Below, one piece after another: positions 1 through 11,575 of a DNA stretch of 64,000 nucleotides (positions are counted from its first letter, which is position 1; each line of letters opens with the position of its first letter). The position numbers and the translations under genes are program-made. The notes below the pieces were generated by a model. That model was not told the origin of the DNA, made no database searches, and saw only the letters and a program-made list of their open reading frames with translations. This stretch comes from Xiphias gladius. Lineage: Eukaryota > Chordata > Actinopteri > Istiophoriformes > Xiphiidae. Location: contig NW_024401805.1 in NCBI RefSeq assembly GCF_016859285.1, forward strand, positions 43,501 through 107,500, written 5' to 3'.

Positions 1-3000
1 CGCTCGAGCTATGGCCTCATCTGATAGGTCCTTCTGCTGCACCTGGACACAGCGACAAATTGATTAAACAGGTGAGTGTTAAAAACAAAGGATTAGTATA
101 AAACAATTTATTCTGAAGGTATATACGAAATTGTTTTTTTTATTTTTTTTTTAAACTGACTCATATTGATACAGAGGAGGTGGGGGAGTCAGGTGAGGCA
201 GGTGAGGATCAGGTTACCTTGCATGAAGCCCAATGTTTGAGGACTCTACTGACTCCTTGATAATCAGGAATCTTCAAGTAACGACAGATTTCTATCGCTA
301 AAGGATAAAACTGTCGATACACCAACCTGAGAGAAACAGACAAGTACAGAAAGAGACACAGGTGAGAGGTCTGTCCGACGGGTACAGAAAGACAGGTGAT
401 GGAGACAGACAGGTTGGATGGGTTGACTCACCTGTCTATCAGCACCTGTAGAGTCATCTGTTTGAATCTGAGGTCAGAAGTCAAGGAGTTTGTCACTATG
501 GTAAGGGAGTCGACATGGTGTGTTTCTTCTGTGATTCTACTGAAAACTGTTTAGTTAAGAGCCTACTCCTTAAACCGAGGAAAACTACATCTCCCATGAT
601 GTCCCTGTCCTGTGTGAGGATACTGCGTGTGTGTGAGTGGCAGACCCACAGTGTTCTCTCTGACGGCGTTCAGGACTCGGAGTTCTCTGCAGGTTGACAC
701 AAACTGATCCGGACTGAAGTCAGTCAGGAAACACTTCCCAAAGGATGCTGCCTGGTAGACGAGAAAAAACATTACACTGTCATACACTGACTAGCAGTAT
801 GTCTACCAACTCCAAATATGAAGATTTTGCAGCCCACTTCAGAAGTAAAATAGACACGATTATACTGAATTTATCTCAATGTCAGCATATGAATTTTAAC
901 ACCCCTGAAGCTTTGTTTTTATATGAGGAAACACTACAGAAATTTATCCCGGTTGATGCTGAAATGTCAAGATTGTAAATGACCTCAGGTCCAATAAGGA
1001 TATGAAAAAACCCTCTGTATTAGCACTACTTGACATAAGCAAAGCCTTTGATACCCTAGACCACTCGATTCTTTTAGACAGACTTCACAGTCTGATTGGC
1101 CTCTCTGGTATGGCTCAAATCTTATCTTAACGATAGAGATTTTTTTGTAAGCATGGATGAATGTTCATCTAGAAGCTATACAATGAATTGTGGTGTTCCT
1201 CAAGGTTCCATTTTAGGTCCATTATTTTTTAACCTTCACATGCTCTCATTTGGAAATGTCATCGGGAGGCACGGCATCAATTTCCATAGCTATGGTAATG
1301 GACCAAAGCTTTACATTGCTGTGTCTCCTGATGACCCAGGCCCAAACAATGCCTTGAAACTGCATGGATATCAAGTTATGGATGGCAGAGAATTTTCCAC
1401 AGCTCAAACAGGACAAAACTAAAATCTTGGTCATTGGTACTGAAGCTCAGAGAGAGAAACTCAATGTGAAACTGCAAGCACTGGCATTAAACCCCTGTCA
1501 ACAAGCCATAGATGTCAAAAAGTCTTCTTGTCAGTTTTGATCCTGACATTAAAAACATAATTACGAATGCATTTTGCTATCTGTAGAACATTGCCAGAGT
1601 GTGACCATTTCTCTCTCCAGCCAGGGCGGGGACACTACTGCACGCTTTCATTACTTGAAGGATCGACAATTGTAATGCTCTGCATTCCAGTCTCTGTAAG
1701 AAGAAAATATCTCAACTAGAATTGCTTCAAAACTCAACTGCATGTGTGTTGACTAAGACAAGGAAGGTAGCATTGATTTTAAGATCCTTTTATTGGTTTA
1801 TAAAGCTCTTAATTGTCTTGGACCTACCTGTTTATCAGATTTGCTTTTATCCAATGAACTATATAGAACCCTCAGATTATCTGGTAGTGGTCTTTTAGTT
1901 ATTCCCCAAGTTCAGTCTTTTCTATCATTTTTAATTGTCTAAAGCGTTTTATGTCATATTGTGTTTGTATGAGAAGTGCTATACAAATAAAGTCTGATTG
2001 ACTGACTGATTGACTGAAGTGAGTGACAACACTAAGGTTCCAGTACAGTAGGAGACCTTGAAGGAAGTATTAAGTACTGAATCTGTTCAATAAGACAAAG
2101 TGCAAAGAGGTCAGGTAAAGAAGTCCAGCGAAAGTGCATAGTAAGCGCTAGTTAGGCATGTTGGGGTGTTAGTGTTAGGAGAAGAGGTGTTCTCAGAAGA
2201 GATGATTCTTCAAGAGATTCTTGAAGATAGAGAGGGACGCCCCAGCTCTGATAACATTTAGTAGGATTATTCAACCATTGGGGAACCACAAACGATAACA
2301 GTCTGAACTATTATTGCATTGTGCGAAGGGATGACAGGGCCAAATGACTTTCCCTGGAGGAACACAATGGCTGAGAAGGAGCATAAACCTTTATGATTGA
2401 GTTCACGTAGATGCGTGCTCAGTCACACAGTAGTCTCGCGACTTTGGTTGGGGTGAGAGATGAAAAGGCGATTTTGATGTTGATATTGTGATAGAGAGAT
2501 TGATTGGCCAGGATGACTAATAGTTCAGTCTTAGAGATGTTTAGTTGAAAGTGGTGTTCCATTCATCCATTTGGGTTTGTGTGAGAGACAAGCCAAGATC
2601 CATGCCAAATATTTTAGAATACAGATAGAAGGATGCGGTGGTTCACCGTGTCAAAGGCTGCTGATAGGTCCAGCAAAATAAGGACCAAGGACTGAGCTGC
2701 AGCTCTGGCTGCCCCTTAGGGCTTCTGTCACAGACAACAAAAGCAGTTTCAGTGGAGTGGCCGCTCTTAAAGCCTGACTGATTAGGATAAAGGAGGGTGA
2801 GGAATTCTGACAACTGTTTGAAAACCGCACTTTCAATAGCCTTAGATTAGAATGAAAGTAATGAAACCGGTTGATAGTTCTCAACTTGAGTAGGGTTGAG
2901 TAAAGGCTTTTTGAGCAGAAGTGTTACCCAAACCTGTGTGAATATGGTTGGAAATGTTCCTGAGGCCAATGAAACATTTATCACATGTGTGATTGCTGGC

Positions 3001-5533
3001 ACAATGGTGTGAGATATGGCTTGGCGGAGGCTGCCAGGAATGGGGTCCAGGGCAAATATAGTAGGACTGCTACCAGTCAGGAGCGTTGATACCTTGCTCT
3101 CATAATGAGGAGAGAAGAGATGCAAGAGTGACACGCCACCTACCTGGGCAGACAGAAGGACAAGTAGTAGGGCTGCTACATGTTACACTTTTCAGTGCCT
3201 TGCATTCAGCTAGGGGGCTGAATGAGGGATGTGGTGACACACTGACCGGAGGAGGCAGAGAAGGCCACGAGAGCAGAGAGGGATTGCCACGTGTTTGGCT
3301 TACCAGTGTGCTGGCCCCAGTGTGAAGGCTGACCCTGGAGAGTGATATGCCCTCAAACGTGGGAGATTGGTTGTCTCTGAGTGGTTCAACTTTTCAGTAA
3401 AGAAGGAGGAAAAGATTTCAGCTGAGAGGTTTGTGTCAAGTGAAGGATTGAGTAATGCTTTGAAGGTGGAAAATAATTTCCAAGTGTCTCTGATACTGTT
3501 GATCTTATCGTAAAAACCAGTTTTGATGCTGGATGAAATGAAAGCTAAACGCGACTGATGACCCTTGAGATCAGCAGGGTCACTGGATTTACACCATTTT
3601 CTCTCAGCAGCTCCGAGAATGGTACACAGCTTTCAGATGGTGCCAGTCAGCCATTGGGGAGGCAGGTTAGAGCAAGTAGGTTTGGTGGATGGAGGACACA
3701 GGCTATCCAAATATGAGGTAAGGGTGGAGCAGAGAGACTCTGAGATATTACTGACCTCTAGTGAGGAAAATGTGCTAAGAGGAGGTAGAACAGAGGAAAC
3801 CACTGAGGAAAAGTGAGTGGGAGACAGGTTGACCAGTTCAACTTCCTCGCCTAGACAGACAGGAGGTATGGGAAAATGTGCAGTTAGTGGAGAGCATGCC
3901 AGGACAGAAGTTTTTTCTGGTTTGATCCAAGTCTCAGTGAATGCCAAGGCTCAAAGAAGAGCTGGTTAGCATACGCAGGAATGAAATCAGCTTTCTTAAC
4001 TGTAGCCTGGTAGTTCTACAACCCAAGGGAGAAGGAGGCATATGTGGGTGAGGGATGTTGCTATGACTAGAGGCTAGCCAGATTTTTTTGCTTTCTGGCA
4101 TAGTGATACACTCAGCGAGCACTTTATTAGGAACACCAGACTAATACTGGACAGTTCCACCCTTTGCTCTCAGAACAACCTCAGTTCTTTGTATCATGGA
4201 TTCCACAAGATGTTGAAATTATTTCTTTACGATTCTGCTCCATGTCAACATGATTGCATCACATCATTTTTGCAGATTTGTCACCTGCACATTCATGCTG
4301 CCTGCTGCCTGTTCTACCACATCCCAGAGGTGTTCTACTGGAATCAGATCTGGTGTTTGGGGAGGCCACTGAAGTACACTGAACACATTGTTTGAGATGA
4401 CTTTTGCCTTGTCACATGGAACATTATCATGCTGGAAGTAACCATTAGAAGATGGAAAATTGTGGCCAAAAGGGGATGCACATGGTCAGCAACAATACTC
4501 TGATATGCTGTGGCATTGAAACCATGACTGAATGGTATTAAGAGGCCCCAAAGTGAGCCAAGAAAACAAACCCCATACCATTACACCACCACCACAAGCC
4601 TGGACTGTTGACATGAGGCAGGTTGGGTCCATGAATTCATGCTGTTGATGCCAAATTCTGACTCTACCATCTGCAGAGCCTCAGCAGAAATCCAGATTCA
4701 TCAGACCAGGCTACGTTTTTCCAGTCTTCAACTGTCCAGTTTTGGTGCATCTGTGCTCACTGCAGCCTCAGATTTCTGTTCTAGGCTGACAGGACTGGAA
4801 GCCGACATGGTTTTTCTGCTGTTGTAGCCAATCCATCTCCCAATTGGATGCGTTGTTCATTCTGAGAAGATTTTCTGCTCACCACCGTTGTAAAGACTGT
4901 ATATCTGAGTTACCTGAACCTTTCTATCAGCTCCAACCAGTCTGGCCATTCTCTTCTCATCAACAAGGTGTTTCTGTCCACAGAACTGCTGCCCACTGTT
5001 TTTTTTTGTTTTTCTTGCCATCCTGAGTAAACTCTAGAGACTGTTGTGTGTGAAAATCCCACGAGATCGGCAGTTTCTGAAACACTCAAACCAGCCCGTC
5101 TAGCACCAACAATCATGCCACAGTCAAAGTCACTGAGATCGTATTTTTTCTCTAGTCTGATGTTTGATGTGAACATTAACAGAAGCTCCTGACCTGTATC
5201 TGGAGGATTTTATACATTGCACTGCTGCCAAATGATTGGTTGATTGGATAACTGCATGAATAAGCAGGTGTACAGGTGTTCCTAATAAAGTACTTGATGA
5301 GTGTACTGAAACTGACCTCAGATGAGTTCACATACTGAAACTGACCTCGGTTCAATTTAAAAAGTAGTTTACTTTATCTCACCCTCAGCAGGGATTTCTG
5401 CGTGTTGGTGTCGTATTCGTGACCTGCCGCCTCAACACACTGTCTGACTGCTTCTCCAAGCATGCTTTGCTCCTTGATCTCCCTCAGGTACTCATCAGCC
5501 TTCTGACTCGACTTCTACACACACACAAACACA

Positions 5534-5566
<33 letters not shown>

Positions 5567-8500
5567 CGACAGAAATCAGATCTGTGAGTATTGAAAATTT
5601 AAACCTGTATCAGAAAAACTATAGTAAGACCTTTAGATCATTACTTTATGATTCAGACAGACAAGTGTTCAGACAGTGGAGTGGTCACCTCGTACTCCCG
5701 GTGGGCCTCCAGCAGTAGAGCTCCAGGAGCCATGGATGCAATCTTGAAGATGTCCTGACAGACTAAAGGAACCTCCTGCAGCAGCTCCTGATTTTTAGAG
5801 CTGATGATTCGAACTCCGTCCAGTTCTCCCACCAAAACACATGGATCCTCGATGGGGAACCTGAAGTAAGTGGTCAAGGGTCAACAGGGGTCACTGAGAA
5901 GAACCCTAACGAGGTCAATGAGAACCATAATGAGCTACAGGAGAACCATAAAAATTAACAATTTTAACAAATCCCTGTAGAACCTTGATGAGGCCCAGGA
6001 GGACGTTAAAAAGCAAGTTCTCTAGTTTCACTACAAGTCGGAACTAGTTTTTTACTGGTTCCAGTATGAACTGGTTTGGTTCCAGTCTGAACAGGTTTAA
6101 AGGATACTGGACCGTGTCACTACAGACTCCGGCCACCATAAGGAGCCTGTCCCACATCAGCACCACAGATGGCTGCTGGCTCTTTGGTCTGCGACACCTG
6201 GACAGGTAGAGGAAGTGAGACAAGTAAACACACAGACAGGTAAATAAATACAGAGGTGAAAATAATGAAACAGATTGACAGACAGGATGGAGAGACAGGT
6301 TAACAGGTACACAGGTAAACAAGCAGGTAAATAGGTAAGACTGACAGGTAAATTAATTGATAGGTAAAATAGGCAAGTAAATCTACAGACATTTAAATGG
6401 ACAGGTAGACATATAAATTTAAGGACAGGTAAATTAACAATCAGACTGACAGGTAAACAAGAGGTTAGACAGGTAAACGTACCAGACCATCTGTTTGGGC
6501 GTCGTCATCTTTTTGGTGTCGACTTCACTCAGCTTGTCCTGCAGACACATTAAAAAGAAAAAAGAAAAAATCACCAGTCAATCATCCACACAGACCCCAT
6601 CCCCTCAGGGATGCTATTGAAGAGCTACCTGGAAGAATCCCGCTTAGCCTGGCAAGGTGGTCTTACAACATATTAGAAGGCCCTCTGCAATGCCAGAGCA
6701 GCCTATTACTTATCTTTAAAAGAGGAAAATAAAAACAACCCTCGGTTTCTTTTCAGCACTGTAGCCATGCTGACAGAGAGTCATAGCTCCATTGATCCAT
6801 GTATTTCTAAAGCTCTCAGTAGTGACAACTTCATGAGCTTCTTTAATGATAAAATTCTAACTATTAGAGACAAAATTCACCCCATCCTAACCTCAACCGG
6901 CTCTGACTTATCTTCAAACACAGGAACCTTAGAAACGGCTGTAAAACAGGATATATATATTTAGACTACTTCGCCAACTGATTTAAACCAACTGACTTAA
7001 ACGATTTCTTCATCAAAACCATCAACCTGTCTCTTAGACCCCACCCCAACTAGGCTGCTCAAGGTCGTTCTACCCTTAATTAGTACTTCTTTACTAGATA
7101 TGATCAATCAATCAGAACAGTTTTTAAAATTAGCTCTTTTTAAAAAGCCTAATCTTGATCCAGGTGTTTTAGCCATCTATAGACCCATATCTAACCTTCC
7201 CTTTTGCGCTAAAATCCTTGAGAAAGCTGTTGCCCACCAGCTGTGTGACTTTCTAGGTATGAATAGTTTACCCCATAACAACAGGACATTGATTCTCTCA
7301 GTGTCCACCTCAGCTTTTCAACAGGGCGAATGTCTCTTCAAAGGACTCCCTTGTCTTCTTGTGATTCTCCCTGGCTGTTCCACTTTTACATTTAACAGGG
7401 ATCTCATCCTACCTGCCCTCTGCTCTGAGAGCATTGCTGTGCTGTGCTAAGCCGCTTACTGACCCGTTTCCATGGTGACCACTTGTTTACTCTAAGTGGA
7501 GATAGGCTAACTATTTACTTTGTTTGCTTTTCTAGCTTACAAACACTGGCAAAAAACTGAATTATGTATAGTTTGCCAGAAATATTAATGTTACCAACAA
7601 GGATCCTTTAAATTTTCTCCTAGTCTTCTGTTAGATTCTTTGGTGCAGTTTCTCTTTTGGAATGTAGTTTTTTTTGGGTTTCCAAAATGCCTTTATTAAA
7701 CCATTACCAGGAGAATCCAGATCATTGTCATCATCATCACCCAAGGGCAAAAAAGTAAAACCATTTCTTAAAAACACCACTAGTCCACAAAACACAATAA
7801 ATGTTTTTCTCTGATCAGAAATTAACAATCAACTCTCCGCCCCCATAAAAGAGCATTTGGAATGTAGGTAACAGTGGCAGGTAGCAGTTAGCAGTTGTCA
7901 GCCAGCTAGCTTGACAGTAAGGTAATTGTTCTGATTTAAAGAGATGTACTCAGGAGCTCATCTTTAGTGCAGTTTCTCTAATGGAATTTCAACCGGCCGC
8001 CGACCATGAGCGGGGTTCTGTTCCAGGTTTCTACCTGTTAAAGGGAGTTTTTCCTTGCCGCTGTCACCAAGTGCTTGCTCATGGGGGATGTTGGCTCTCT
8101 GTAAATGTAACTATAAAGAGTCTGGTCTAGACTTTCTCTGTATGAAAAGTGCCCTGAGAAAACCTCTGTTATGATTTTTGACGCTATATGAATAAAACTG
8201 AATTGAATTGACCTGACTCACCTGGAGGTGGGAGGAGCCTGCCCACAGGTGTCCCGTGTCAGTGAAGAGAGCCAGGTATTTATAGCTGAAAGACACAGAC
8301 ATGTGGACGATACTGCCAGCCTGAGCACTGAGACCTGGAGGACACTGAGACAGACAGATAGGTGAGGTTAGATACCTGCCTGTCTACCTGTCTGTACCTG
8401 TCTGTCCATCTGTCTCTCTTGCTCTCTCTCTGTCTCACCACAGCAATGCAGGACGTGTTGTCCAGGATGTCTGTCTCGCCATCTGTCTGTCTCTCTACCT

Positions 8501-8720
8501 GTCTGTCTCTCTACCTGTCTGTCTCTCTACCTGTCTGTCTCTCTACCTGTCTGTCTGTCTGTCTCACCACAGCAGTGCAGGATGTGTTGTCCAGAATGTA
8601 GAGTTCAGGTCCATGGGAAAGAAGGACTTTAGTCTGTCTGTCCTGAGTGAGGACGACCCAACAGGATGGCTTCCCCTGCAGACCTGCGGAAAGACATGTC
8701 AGAGACAGACCCAGGTTAGA

Positions 8721-8789
<69 letters not shown>

Positions 8790-9607
8790 GACAGGCAGGT
8801 CAGAGAGAGGGACAGACAGTTCAGCGAGAAAGAGAAAGAGAGACAGATTTGAAGAAGTCATCCCTGAACGTAAAAACACTGTTTACACATAATGAAAGGT
8901 GAACCATGTCTTACTAATTAAACAGCATCACGCAAATAACCAGATGTTACCTGGGACTTCAGGTAACCTGCGGAGCTTTAGGTCGTCAATGTTGGTTGCC
9001 AAGGTGAAGCGGGAGGAGCCTGTTACTATGGCAACACCTGTTCCATAAGGAGAGTGGAACACTTTGGCCTCCAACACCTGACTCTGGGACACTTCCTGTT
9101 TAACACAACAGACTAGTTAAGAGACTAGGTAACAAAGTGACCTGCCCGATAGTCAAGTGGTTAGTTAACTGCTTCTTAACTAGTTATCAGAACAACCTGT
9201 CCAACAGTTAAATGGTTAGTTAACAGGTTAGTTAACCAGTTGATAGACCAGTTAAAAGACTGACCTGTCCCATACTGAAGTGTCTCTTGAAGGATCCAAA
9301 CAGATCGTAGATCAGAACTGATCCGTCTTCTTGAACACACAACAACTCATCACTGACTGTCCAACCCAACTGAACCACAGGACCACTCTTCCACTGAGAC
9401 AAAGAGAGAGAGAGAGAGAGAGAGACAGGTCAGAAAGACAGAGACACAGGTCAGAGAGAGACACAGACAGACAGATCAGAGACAGGGGACAAGTCAGAGA
9501 CAGAGACACAGACAGGTAGCGAGAGAGAGAGAGGCTGGTCATTATAGACTGTCCAGCAGCTGATAAACGCAGAGAAATATGATTAGTTAATAAAGGGGAG
9601 GTCTTGG

Positions 9608-9649
<42 letters not shown>

Positions 9650-9856
9650 TGTGTGTTTGCCTGGTTAACAGGACAGGATCTGATTGGTCAATAATAAGAA
9701 CAGGCATGTTTGTACTTACAGGGAAGCTAGCAATGGCCACTCCAGACGCCGAATAAATCTCCAACTGAGGACGTGAACTCGGGGAACGTCTATGAGGTTC
9801 TCTGAGGAGAGCTGAGAGAAAGGTTCAGAGAGAGACATGTGGAGACTGATAAAGAG

Positions 9857-9905
<49 letters not shown>

Positions 9906-10639
9906 CTATTGGTCCTCCATATGGCGCTGCAGCTACCAAACTGTCTCTGAGTCCGTCACGTAGGTTCCAGCACATCTCATACAGCTCCGTTTTACTGTGC
10001 ACAAAAACAAAATCACTTAAAATTAAACAGGTGTAAACATTTACACACACACACTTATCATGTTCATTTCAGATCGTTACAAACCCTTCACATCGGATTT
10101 TTTCCTCTGTTCCACCAGACCCCATTTAAATTTCTGTCATTTTAATGCTGCTGTGTTTCTCAGTGACATAACCAACACCTGTTAGCCTGCCCCCAACTCT
10201 GATTCAGATTTGTTGGAGTCTTCTGTTCAGTTCGTCATGAATGTAACTCACCTGAGATAACCTGTTGTGTTTGATAAATGTGATCAAGTTGACACACCTG
10301 TTCTGAATTCCTGCCGACTGCTAACAAAACTAACACTTAAGGGCAGTCCACTCACACACTGTGAAATTAAATCCAAGGCTACCCTGAAGCTAACGTTAGC
10401 AGTTTCACATGACCTGCAGAGTGGCGATGATAACAGGCCTAACAGACACTTTAAAACCAGCTCTAATAAAAACACAATCTGCTGTTAGATTTACTTCAAT
10501 CTGCAACGGGCTAACGGCTAACAGTTAGCCTGTCCAGTTGATGTTTATGGTTAGCTGCTGTCGGAACAATAAAGCAGATATAAACTGACCGATAGAAAGC
10601 TTCTCCTAGCGGGTTCCAGTTGGCTGTGATGAACGCCAT
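1..10639 (-). CDS. vps16: Vps16, core subunit of HOPS/CORVET (5' part of gene, 15 exons)
   Basis: Vps16 is a class C Vps core protein of the CORVET and HOPS tethering complexes on endosomes and lysosomes. Coding exons on the minus strand, 5' to 3': 10590-10639, 9906-9994, 9720-9811, 9265-9393, 8951-9095, 8568-8683, 8222-8344, 6483-6538, 6108-6197, 5689-5860, 5383-5514, 624-751, 432-467, 218-326 and 1-42 (cut by the window edge). All joins keep frame with GT-AG borders and give 503 residues; human VPS16 is about 839. Recognised segments include [17 protein letters not shown] at the start, [12 protein letters not shown], the beta-propeller piece [42 protein letters not shown] and [14 protein letters not shown]. 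The N-terminal propeller and the start of the C-terminal alpha-solenoid are present. The start ATG is the complement of 10637-10639. Intron 11 (752-5382) is swollen by transposons. The rest of the gene lies left of position 1. Confidence 0.95.
752..2020 (+). mobile_element. Decayed non-LTR retrotransposon (LINE, CR1/L2-like), reverse transcriptase part
   Basis: In vps16 intron 11, antisense to the gene. From about 800 the plus strand encodes broken reverse-transcriptase segments: [12 protein letters not shown], then [18 protein letters not shown] at about 1020-1078 (RT motif A), then [14 protein letters not shown] at about 1191-1230. The catalytic YADD box has decayed to YGNG (about 1290-1300), and there are several frameshifts and stops, so this copy is dead. 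It ends near 1970-2020 with AATAAAG followed by a GATTGACT-type tail, as in fish LINE 3' ends. The clade is inferred from recall of fish elements. Confidence 0.8.
2040..4106 (-). mobile_element. Decayed LINE, minus strand, endonuclease to 3' end
   Basis: Read on the minus strand, 3947-3900 gives an endonuclease-like [16 protein letters not shown]. About 3134-2847 gives RT-domain text ([12 protein letters not shown], then [18 protein letters not shown] and [11 protein letters not shown]). About 2650-2890 gives a later RT piece, and 2040-2260 is the 3' untranslated end. The frame is broken many times. The 3' end resembles the separate fragment at about 37490-37790 in an eef1b2 intron (shared words such as CACTTTGTCTT), so both come from one family. 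It abuts the left terminus of the Tc1 element at 4107. Confidence 0.75.
4107..5305 (-). mobile_element. Tc1/mariner-type DNA transposon with TA target duplication, defective
   Basis: The ends are inverted copies of an ACACTCA-(6 variable)-ACTTTATTAGGAACACC motif: left at 4108-4137, right at about 5277-5304, each flanked by TA (4107-4108 and 5304-5305). Inside, the minus strand encodes a Tc1-like transposase N-terminus starting at 5176: [18 protein letters not shown], then [18 protein letters not shown], a paired-type helix-turn-helix. The rest (homologous text down to about 4200) is frameshifted. The size of about 1.2 kb fits a full-length but inactive copy in vps16 intron 11. Confidence 0.88.
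5533..5564. repeat. (CA)n microsatellite
   Basis: A CA dinucleotide tract about 20 bp upstream (gene sense) of the vps16 exon 11 acceptor; on the minus strand it reads as GT repeats. Confidence 0.95.
6198..6482. repeat. Degenerate ACAGGTAAA minisatellite in vps16 intron 8
   Basis: The whole intron between exons 9 and 8 is built of loosely repeated GACAGGTAAA-like words (more than ten copies, spacing irregular). On the plus strand each is a near-perfect splice-donor motif. On the gene's own strand they read TTTACCTGTC. Confidence 0.8.
6600..8215 (+). mobile_element. LINE fragments with 3' tail (CR1/L2/Rex-like)
   Basis: In vps16 intron 7. The plus strand encodes broken segments: SQQ-free text with [15 protein letters not shown] at about 6840-6890, then [19 protein letters not shown] at about 7130-7200 and [19 protein letters not shown]. 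These are the linker and first RT motifs of a fish LINE. The 3' part from 7990 (CGACCATGAGCGGGGTTC, then TTCCTTGCCGCTGTCACC) ends at about 8190-8215 with AATAAAACTGAATTGAATTG, the usual fish LINE 3' tail. The RT catalytic core is missing, so the copy is internally deleted and dead. Confidence 0.8.
8345..8567. repeat. CTGTCTGT/CTCTACCTGTCTG minisatellite including a copied exon end
   Basis: Intron 6 of vps16 is a short-period array of CTGTCTGTCTCTCTAC words. Embedded at about 8433-8472 is a second copy of the last part of exon 6 with its donor (compare 8562-8600). Confidence 0.85.
8722..8830. repeat. (GA)n followed by (CAGA)n microsatellite
   Basis: GA tract at 8722-8758, CAGA tract at about 8757-8790, then an imperfect continuation. 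Lies in vps16 intron 5. Confidence 0.95.
9401..9530. repeat. (GA)n and GACAGGTCAGAGA imperfect repeat
   Basis: A purine-rich low-complexity tract in vps16 intron 3, next to the exon 4 acceptor. Confidence 0.85.
9611..9656. repeat. (GT)n microsatellite
   Basis: GT dinucleotide tract in vps16 intron 3. Confidence 0.95.
9860..9902. repeat. (GT)n microsatellite
   Basis: GT dinucleotide tract ending three bases before the vps16 exon 2 donor (9904-9905). On the gene strand it is CA repeats starting in the donor region; intronic CA repeats can influence splicing. Confidence 0.95.
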
Positions 10640-10744
10640 GTCGTTTCCCCGGAGAAAACAAAATATCTACAGTTTGACGATGACGATTAACTGACGGCTG
10701 TAGCTTCAACAGTCAGCTGATCAACAGCCACGGGCTATTCGTCT
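10640..10744 (-). promoter_or_regulatory. vps16 5' UTR and probable promoter region
   Basis: The roughly 100 bp upstream of the vps16 ATG. No TATA box is obvious. A LINE 3' end begins almost at once (10745), so the core promoter must be compact or lie partly within repeat sequence. Confidence 0.4.
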
Positions 10745-11575
10745 ACAGTCTTCTTCTTCCTGTTATTATTACTATTACTGTTGTTGTTTTACGGCGGTTG
10801 TCATCCAGCTTGTTGGTGCATTACCGCCACCTTCTGTTCCGCAGTGTGGATCAGGCAGTGAATTTACAATCCCTTTGAAATCCTTTCAAAAAAAAAGTAA
10901 AAGCACACACACGTACACGCAATAAACTACACTCTGGCCTCCAAGCTTTACAACCTGGTCCTACTATAAAGGCCTTATCCACGTCGCCCACTCTGTTCCT
11001 GTTTATACATCATATCCTATAAAAATACCCTGTATCCCTTAGAAAAGCTAGCAGTACCCGGACCCTGGCTCTCTCACTTGCGCTCAGCATCCTGTAAATG
11101 CTCATTTCTGCACCCCTCAGACTATTCTTCATCATCTCTGTGTCCCATACAACCCAGAACTACCTGCTCCACTGACTCCTATTCCTGACACCCCTCACAC
11201 GGGCCTGTTTGGTGTCTCCCTACCATTTTAACTGTTTCGTTTAGTGCACAGTGCCCCAACCTTATTCCTGTCAACACGGTTTCCTCTCTGCTGTGTCCAC
11301 TACCTACCCTTGTAACTTTGACAGTCTTGAATTTGATGTAGATGTCTCCCTTTTCCCACTCTGTGCCACCGTTCTTGCAGCAATTGGTTGTTTTTTATTT
11401 CCTAGATTACACATTTAACTTCTGCTTTACTGATTAAAATTTGCTTTTCTATCTTTCCTTTCTTTAAAGTGCTCGGGCATCTCATCCACCCTCTCATTCC
11501 CCCTCACCCCTACATGCGCTGGAACCCACAGAAATTTAACCTGAGCTCCCTAATTTGCTGTCCTTGTGACTGTCC
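10745..11575 (-). mobile_element. I/Nimb-clade LINE 3' fragment with RNase H motif
   Basis: Read on the minus strand, about 11531-11470 encodes LWVPAHVGVRGNERVDE, the RNase H signature found in I-group LINEs. The strand then runs through decayed sequence to a 3' end near 10780-10850 containing GGCGGTAATGCACC and ending in an ATTATTACTATTACTGTTG-type simple repeat at about 10745-10790. Frames are broken. It sits immediately upstream of vps16. Confidence 0.72.

Noticed and set aside
1096-1422. Reverse-transcriptase-like ORF as a host gene
   Set aside because: It has LINE motifs with a decayed catalytic box (YGNG) and lies inside an intron.
7100-7450. 116-codon ORF as a gene
   Set aside because: It carries the LINE text [17 protein letters not shown] and belongs to a dead LINE copy.
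8362-8892. Long ORFs on both strands in CTGT/GA repeats
   Set aside because: They are translations of simple repeats; only the vps16 exon 6 part is coding.
9312-9764. 150-codon minus-strand ORF
   Set aside because: It joins two real vps16 exons by reading through a microsatellite intron; splice sites at 9393 and 9720 are clear.
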